From: Echinicola pacifica DSM 19836
GTDB taxonomy: Bacteria > Bacteroidota > Bacteroidia > Cytophagales > Cyclobacteriaceae
Reading direction: 5' to 3'
Length of the DNA stretch: 64,000 nt
Assembly: GCF_000373245.1 (NCBI RefSeq)
Contig: NZ_KB890755.1
Coordinates: 301,401 to 365,400, forward strand
Part shown: one piece after another, positions 58,986 to 64,000 of the stretch
How positions within the stretch are numbered: the stretch's first letter is position 1
Layout: the number at the start of each line of letters is the position of its first letter
The notes under the pieces: model-generated
What the model was told of the DNA's origin: nothing
Databases searched by the model: none
The model's input: the letters and a program-made list of their open reading frames with translations, nothing else
Position numbers and translations under genes: made by a program

Positions 58986-60584
58986 TTATTTAGTTTTAAT
59001 TGATTTGATATGTTCTGATAATTTAATAGCCTCAGCTATTATCTCAGGAGGGTAATTATTCAATTCCAGTATTCGTATAGCATTCGTTGTTTTGAGTTGA
59101 CCGGCCTTAATTTTGAAATCAAACTGGATAGATTTATCTTTTATAATCTCCGTAAAATGGAAAAGGTTATAGCCTTCGTTTAGGTATTCTGCCAATTCCA
59201 GGTCGTGGGTAGAAATAAAAACTATATTATTTTCTGAATTTAAATAAGTCAAAATGGATTTTCCCGCAGAGATCCGCTCCACGGAGTTGGTCCCTTTAAA
59301 CATTTCATCCAGTAAGAAAAGGTTTTGCACTCCAGACCTACTCTCTTCCAGCATGGATTTAACGGTCAGCACCTCCTCAAAATAGTAACTTTTATCGTTC
59401 ATTATATCATCTGAGATTCTAATAGCAGAATGAATCCTTATTCTTGGCATTGAAAACTCTCGTGCAAAACAGGTATTTAGAGTTTGGGACACTATGCAAT
59501 TAATACCAATCGTACGAATAAACGTAGTTTTGCCAGACATATTAGAGCCAGTCAGCAGGACGGACTTATCATCAATAGCTATGGAATTGGCTACTGAATC
59601 TTGCAGAAGCGGATGGTAAATTTCCCTTGCTGATAGATATTTCTTTTTGCCGGTAAGGATGGGAACTGAATAATAAGGGAGCTCATTTCTCAATGAATCT
59701 ATCGAAATAGCGGTATCTATCTCACCAATTTTCTTAAACAAGAGGTGGATTTCATCCTTCTTGGAATTTAGTTTCTGCAAGACACTAAAAAAAACTATAG
59801 GTTCAATGAGAAACAGGGCCTTTACGATATCCGTCAAGGTATCAACAGCCTGACCAATATCACTCTGAATTTTAGCCTCCAATTTGAACAGCGACATTCT
59901 AAATCCGATATTATCTATGGAGCGGATAGAATTATTTACTTCTTCATTGCTTTTTGCCACTATCCCCGATTTCACAAATTCCTTGGCCACCTGATTTAAA
60001 ATTATCAACTGAAGAATAGTCCCACTATAGTGAACGAATTTTTCCTTATTCCAATAATGAATAAAATAGTTGATCGCTAAAACAGCCACTAATAGGATAA
60101 GAAATTGGGGATAAAATAGGGATAGTGAAAGAGAGATAATGCCAGTGATAGAAAGTATGGGAATGATAAAAAACCACTTCGGCTTTAAGGAATGATCTTC
60201 TAGAAACAAAGAAGAAATATAATAGGCCTCATAGCTATCTAACCTTGAAAGCTGCTCTATCGCAGTTTTTTTTAGTTCAGGATTTTTCCTAAAAACCGAA
60301 ATAAGCTCCTCACATCTTTCTTGTCTTTCTGAGTTTTGGGGGATTACCCTGAAGGAATTATATAGAAACTGTTGGCCAATCTTGGATAAAGTGCGGTCAA
60401 TAAACATAAAAACCTCATCCAAATCCAGATCATGATAAGTCTTATCTGAGACCACCTGAAAGGCTGCTGTTTGATCTTTCTTAATAAAATACTCGCTGAT
60501 AGTATTGAAATTAAAACTTCCTTTTTTAGCTTTTGAATAGTTGGCTAACCTTTCTTCTTTTTTTCTTCTTGGAGATTTAAACAT
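58986..60584 (-). CDS. Membrane-anchored MutS-like ATPase
   Basis: 532 residues. The C-terminal part is a MutS-type ATPase: Walker A LTGSNMSGKTTF (G346 to about T353), MutS middle motif SYYFEEVLTVKSML, Walker B LFLLDEMFKGTN (D426-E427) and STHDLELA with H460. The lever/core-like helices of MutS are present, but the mismatch-binding domain with its Phe-X-Glu motif is absent. Two hydrophobic helices at about 137-157 and 160-177 would anchor it in the membrane. Related MutS-domain proteins in Bacteroidota are annotated as mismatch-repair-like, but the anchor argues against classical repair. Single gene with an AT-rich upstream region. Confidence 0.82.
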   Translation of the reverse strand: MFKSPRRKKEERLANYSKAKKGSFNFNTISEYFIKKDQTAAFQVVSDKTYHDLDLDEVFMFIDRTLSKIGQQFLYNSFRVIPQNSERQERCEELISVFRKNPELKKTAIEQLSRLDSYEAYYISSLFLEDHSLKPKWFFIIPILSITGIISLSLSLFYPQFLILLVAVLAINYFIHYWNKEKFVHYSGTILQLIILNQVAKEFVKSGIVAKSNEEVNNSIRSIDNIGFRMSLFKLEAKIQSDIGQAVDTLTDIVKALFLIEPIVFFSVLQKLNSKKDEIHLLFKKIGEIDTAISIDSLRNELPYYSVPILTGKKKYLSAREIYHPLLQDSVANSIAIDDKSVLLTGSNMSGKTTFIRTIGINCIVSQTLNTCFAREFSMPRIRIHSAIRISDDIMNDKSYYFEEVLTVKSMLEESRSGVQNLFLLDEMFKGTNSVERISAGKSILTYLNSENNIVFISTHDLELAEYLNEGYNLFHFTEIIKDKSIQFDFKIKAGQLKTTNAIRILELNNYPPEIIAEAIKLSEHIKSIKTK

Positions 60585-60939
60585 CTTCCATAATTAAGCA
60601 CTATTAATGTTCCTGATGTATGCGGTTAGCGTTTAGCTATAGTTATGAAACTTCACCTTATGGAGTGATTTACCCCGTTTTCCATATCAGCAGATTTTGC
60701 GATAGCTGCCTTTCCGAAACTGCCTATCAGGCAACTCTCTAAAAGGATACATTATGATCACATTAATAGCTATTGGAATGAACTTATATGACTATCTTCT
60801 TTTTGATTTCTTCCTTAATATACTTTTTTTTTCAACTTTAAGCCTAAAAAAAAAGCCTCTTCCTGAAGCGAAAACTTCAGGAAGAGGCTTTTAATTTTAT
60901 TGACCGGAATCTAATCGTCCAGTGATGGACAAGCGGCCT
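60585..60939. other. Intergenic region upstream of the MutS-like gene
   Basis: 355 bases holding the terminator of the sulfatase operon at its right end and presumably the promoter of the MutS-like gene. No gene is seen in it. Confidence 0.5.
60851..60892 (-). terminator. Very strong terminator of the sulfatase operon
   Basis: A perfect 18-base stem, AAAAGCCTCTTCCTGAAG with CTTCAGGAAGAGGCTTTT, and the 6-base loop CGAAAA, 47 bases after the sulfatase stop. Confidence 0.92.
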
Positions 60940-62499
60940 TTATTTCAGTTCAAGGTCACCACCTTCTGACTTCAAGTCTCCCACCAGGGATTCGTAAGTA
61001 GCTTTCAACTCCTTCAATTTCTCAGGATTTGTTTTAGCAAGGTTAGTCTGCTGACCCAGGTCTTCTTTCAGGTTAAACAACTGGTAATCTTCATCATTTC
61101 CCAGTTCGATATTCACGGACTTATTGATCGCAGCTCCCTTATAAGGAGGGATCATCATCCAATCTCCTGACCTCAAAGCGGTGCGGGAAGTAGCTTCCAA
61201 TACCAGATTTTCCCTTCCCTGCTTGCTTTCACCAAGGAATACATCCATCATGGCCTGGCCATCCGTGGTCATATTCGTACTTCCCAGCATATCGGCAAAG
61301 GAGTTTAGTAAATCCATCTGGCATACCATCGCATCAGACACAGTCGGCTGGATAGTTCCTTTCCAATAGGTCACAAAAGGCACCCTAGTACCTGCCTCAT
61401 AAAGGCTATATTTACCTCCTCTAAGTGGTCCGGCGGGCTTATGATCCCCTAGTTTCTCCACTGCGTCGTCATAATAGCCATCATTGAGCACAGGGCCATT
61501 GTCACTGGATAGTACGATGATGGTATTTTCCAGAATGCCTTCCTCATCGAGGGTCTTGATGAATTCTCCAATGCACCAGTCGGCTTCCAAAATCACGTCA
61601 CCACGAGGGCCCATGCCGGATTTACCTTCAAATCTCGGGTGGGGAGTACGTGGTACGTGAGGCTGCTGGAGCGCATAATACAAGAAAAACGGGCTGTCTT
61701 TATGGTCCTTCACATAGGATTTGGCAGTGGTCAGGAAATGATCCGCCATGTCCACATCTTTCCATTTGGCGGCTTCTCCACCTTTCATAAAACCGATTCT
61801 TGGGATGCCGTTGACGATAGAATTATTATGGCCATGATGCCATTTCATCGTCGTCTGATCGGGATTATCTTTGCCGGTAGGCTCTCCCTCAAAATTATTC
61901 TTATAATCCACCTGAATGGGATCGTTGGGATCAAGATTCACCACATCACCATTTTCGATATAGACGGTAGGTACCCGATCCTGGGTCGCTGCCATGATAT
62001 AGCTATAGTCAAAGCCCACCTCATTTGGTCCAGGGCTGATGTGCTCATTCCAGTCAGCATCGCCCTCACCGAGGCCCAGGTGCCACTTTCCTACGACTCC
62101 CGTAGAATAGCCCTGCTCCTTAAGCATCTTAGGTAGGGTCATCTGATCAGTGCTGATCAGCAGCGGCGCAGTACCCGGAAGGATCCTGGCGTTTTCATTT
62201 CTCCAAGGGTAAGATCCCGTCAGCAAGCCATATCGGCTAGGCGTACAGGTCGCAGAAGTGGCATAACCGTTGGTAAAACGAACCCCGCCGTTGGCGAGCA
62301 TATCCATATTTGGGGTATTAAGTTCGGTCGCTCCATAGGCACTCACATCGCCATAGCCGAGGTCATCTAGGTAGATCACCACGATATTTGGCTTGGTAGG
62401 TTCTGTGGAACTGGTTTCTTCTTGTTCTGTGGTCTTCGTCCCACAGGAAAGCATAAAAATCACTGCCGATAAGCAGCTCAATAAGGTAATTTTTTTCAT
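60940..62499 (-). CDS. Lipoprotein S1-type sulfatase
   Basis: 519 residues, lipoprotein signal with Cys19 (FMLSC). Metal site IYLDDLGYGDVSAYG, formylglycine motif C85-TPSRYGLLTGSYPWR, VVGKWHLGLGEGD, LQQPHVPRTPHPRF and SSDNGPVLNDGY are all present, so the enzyme should be active. The extra Asp/Asn-rich loop around 190-225 is seen in arylsulfatase A-like enzymes. It is the third gene after a FucP-like permease and an LgoD-like dehydrogenase, which suggests that it desulfates a fucose- or L-galactose-containing glycan. L-galactose-6-sulfate of porphyran would fit the locus. Confidence 0.9.
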   Translation of the reverse strand: MKKITLLSCLSAVIFMLSCGTKTTEQEETSSTEPTKPNIVVIYLDDLGYGDVSAYGATELNTPNMDMLANGGVRFTNGYATSATCTPSRYGLLTGSYPWRNENARILPGTAPLLISTDQMTLPKMLKEQGYSTGVVGKWHLGLGEGDADWNEHISPGPNEVGFDYSYIMAATQDRVPTVYIENGDVVNLDPNDPIQVDYKNNFEGEPTGKDNPDQTTMKWHHGHNNSIVNGIPRIGFMKGGEAAKWKDVDMADHFLTTAKSYVKDHKDSPFFLYYALQQPHVPRTPHPRFEGKSGMGPRGDVILEADWCIGEFIKTLDEEGILENTIIVLSSDNGPVLNDGYYDDAVEKLGDHKPAGPLRGGKYSLYEAGTRVPFVTYWKGTIQPTVSDAMVCQMDLLNSFADMLGSTNMTTDGQAMMDVFLGESKQGRENLVLEATSRTALRSGDWMMIPPYKGAAINKSVNIELGNDEDYQLFNLKEDLGQQTNLAKTNPEKLKELKATYESLVGDLKSEGGDLELK

Positions 62500-62514
62500 G
62501 ATGTAATTTAGGGT

Positions 62515-63525
62515 TTAATTGTGTACCATAGCTTTGATAACCTTATTACTTGGATCAAGCCAAGACGTAAAGTTAGCCTTTACTTCATCAAATTCCACGG
62601 TATGCGTGATATATGAGCCAGCTTTCACCTTTTTTTCTTTCAATGCCTTCAATACATGTTCAAAATCTGCCTTGGTAGCATTTCTGCTGCTCATCAGGGT
62701 AGATTCACGCTTATGAAAATCAGGATGGCTAAATTTAATTTCGCCTTTCTGCAAGCCTACCAAAACATATCTTCCTCCATGGGCCATCAATTCGAAGCCA
62801 TTATGGATGGCGATTGAGCTTCCGGTGGCGTCTATCACGTTTTCTGCAAATGCTCCTTTGGTGATTTCGTCGATTTCCTTTCTATAATCGCCCTTAGCAT
62901 TGACGGTATGCTCCACGCCCAGCACCTCACGGCAAAAAGCCAGTCGATCTTCATTGATATCCATCGCGATCACCTTGCCACCGGCAATACGAGCAAACTC
63001 CATCACCCCAAGACCAATCGGCCCCGCGCCCATTACAAGGACAAACTCTCCCGGCTGTACACCAGCACGACGGACCCCATGCGCCCCAATAGCCAGCGGC
63101 TCAGCCAAGGCCAGCTCATCCAGACTCAGCCCTTCCTGCTTTACCAGTGCAGAGGAAGGCACCGAAATATACTCCTTCATCCCCCCATCTTCATGCACTC
63201 CAAAGACACTGATTCTTGCACAGCAATTGGGTTTGCCGGCCTTGCAAGCCACACATTCGCCACAATTGAAATAAGGAATGATGGTCACCAAGTCTCCCGG
63301 AGCAAAGCCTTCCGCTCCATCCACCTCCACTAGCTCGCCCGACAGCTCATGGCCCAGCACCCGTGGATAATTGAAAAATGGCTGCGTTCCCTCAAAAGCA
63401 TGCAGGTCAGTGCCACAGATGCCTATCCTTCTTATTTTTATGATCGCCTTGCCAGGCTCCAAAGTCGGTTTTTCTACCTCTCCATATTCAAAAGTCCCTG
63501 GCTCATTACAGGTTAAAATCTTCAT
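62515..63525 (-). CDS. LgoD-like zinc alcohol dehydrogenase
   Basis: 336 residues of the medium-chain family. Catalytic zinc ligands C37 (GICGTDLH), H59-E60; structural-zinc cysteines C88, C91, C94 and C102 (CGECVACKAGKPNCC) are complete, unlike the paralogue at 35288. The Rossmann motif is GAGPIG. The sequence FGVHEDGGMKEY and the ending with HKRESTLMSSRNAT resemble L-galactonate-5-dehydrogenase (LgoD) and dehydrogenases in L-fucose or L-galactose pathways. It lies 15 bases before the sulfatase and about 200 bases after a FucP-like permease, supporting a role in L-galactose or L-fucose oxidation. Exact substrate uncertain. Confidence 0.82.
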   Translation of the reverse strand: MKILTCNEPGTFEYGEVEKPTLEPGKAIIKIRRIGICGTDLHAFEGTQPFFNYPRVLGHELSGELVEVDGAEGFAPGDLVTIIPYFNCGECVACKAGKPNCCARISVFGVHEDGGMKEYISVPSSALVKQEGLSLDELALAEPLAIGAHGVRRAGVQPGEFVLVMGAGPIGLGVMEFARIAGGKVIAMDINEDRLAFCREVLGVEHTVNAKGDYRKEIDEITKGAFAENVIDATGSSIAIHNGFELMAHGGRYVLVGLQKGEIKFSHPDFHKRESTLMSSRNATKADFEHVLKALKEKKVKAGSYITHTVEFDEVKANFTSWLDPSNKVIKAMVHN

Positions 63526-63721
63526 TATTTCTTCGTTTTTAAGGTTTAATACAGACCCTTTAGTCCTTATCGTACTAGTAGATCCGTGGGTATATTTTTA
63601 ATTTACTATTCCTATTTCACGCCTCTTACGAGGCAAATCAAGTTTTCTGGTCCTGAGAAGTCCTCTCAGCGATTAGCTTATCCTCCACTTTTCCTCCACT
63701 TTTAATCAAATCCTGGATTAA

Positions 63722-64000
63722 TTATCCATGGGAAGCCATAGCTGGGATTTCCTTCTTATGCTTATAATGATAGAAGCCATAGGCTACCACCACCATATAG
63801 CAGCAGATCGGGATGAAGAAGGACAAGTGGATGCTATCCAGACTATCCGAAACGTACCCCTGGATCACCGGGAACACTGCTCCTCCGAGGATCGCCATGA
63901 TTAGGCCCGAGCCGCCAAGCTTCGTATCCTGACCTAAGCCTTCGGCTGCTAGGCCATAGATCGTCGGGAACATAAGCGACATACAGCCCGATACACATAC
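63722..64000 (-). CDS. FucP-like MFS sugar:proton symporter, C-terminal part
   Basis: The frame stays open to the window end (reading VCVSGC before the internal Met), so only the last 92 residues are present and the gene starts outside. SLMFPTIYGLAAEGLGQDTKLGGSGLIMAILGGAVFPVIQGYVSDS matches the L-fucose permease (FucP) subfamily, ending with a last helix and a short basic tail. FucP-type carriers take up L-fucose and can also take L-galactose. First of the permease-dehydrogenase-sulfatase set within view. Confidence 0.85.
   Translation of the reverse strand, partial: VCVSGCMSLMFPTIYGLAAEGLGQDTKLGGSGLIMAILGGAVFPVIQGYVSDSLDSIHLSFFIPICCYMVVVAYGFYHYKHKKEIPAMASHG

Overview
The window reads as a chromosomal segment of a marine, red-algal-polysaccharide-degrading member of the Bacteroidota, probably order Cytophagales. 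The grounds are two SusC/SusD pairs, several formylglycine sulfatases, GH16 and GH117 enzymes, a membrane-spanning TPR/LuxR-type regulator and a planctomycete-type cytochrome cassette. Genus placement is inference. No tRNA, rRNA, CRISPR array, insertion sequence or phage gene was seen.

Left part (1-18.3 kb): the end of one sulfatase gene and a second sulfatase lead the window, followed by a small secreted protein and an Omp85-like outer-membrane barrel. A lone, fused EutB-EutC ethanolamine ammonia-lyase with an export-type N-terminus lies on the minus strand (4536-6845). Next come a DUF4136-type lipoprotein and a small barrel protein, then a three-gene export system (ABC transporter with a degenerate ATPase, HlyD-type adaptor, TolC-type channel). 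A convergent MarR regulator, an EamA exporter and an arsenic operon (arsR, DUF6428-like, arsC, acr3) with two matching operator-like sites complete this part.

Centre (18.5-57 kb): this is a compound locus for agar/porphyran-type galactans. PUL 1 (18585-26606) encodes SusC, SusD, a surface glycan-binding lipoprotein and a GH16 endo-hydrolase with the EIDILE active site. After an exported lipoprotein KatG comes a seven-gene minus-strand operon (37616 to 29736): GH117, zinc alcohol dehydrogenase, KduD-like SDR, aldehyde dehydrogenase, cycloisomerase, aldose epimerase and RhaT-like permease. Together they can explain release and uptake of 3,6-anhydro-L-galactose and its conversion to 2-keto-3-deoxy-D-gluconate. 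The kinase and aldolase for the last steps are not in the window. Upstream is a four-gene operon (45557 to 38336) of a PSD1/DUF1549/DUF1553/LamG cytochrome, a DUF1501 protein, an NHL propeller protein and a DUF2231/cytochrome c protein, divergent from an AraC regulator. A second GH117 plus sulfatase operon, the TPR-LuxR regulator and a second SusC/SusD pair follow.

Right part (57-64 kb): a possible small membrane protein, a metallo-beta-lactamase-fold protein, a membrane-anchored MutS-like ATPase, and a minus-strand set of FucP-like permease (cut by the window end), LgoD-like dehydrogenase and sulfatase. This last set would fit use of L-galactose or L-fucose released from a sulfated glycan.

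The least explained items are the exported EutBC fusion, the cytochrome/DUF1501 operon inside an agar locus, the lipoprotein KatG, the ABC ATPase with altered motifs, and a 15-base sequence shared by the upstream regions of both GH117 genes.
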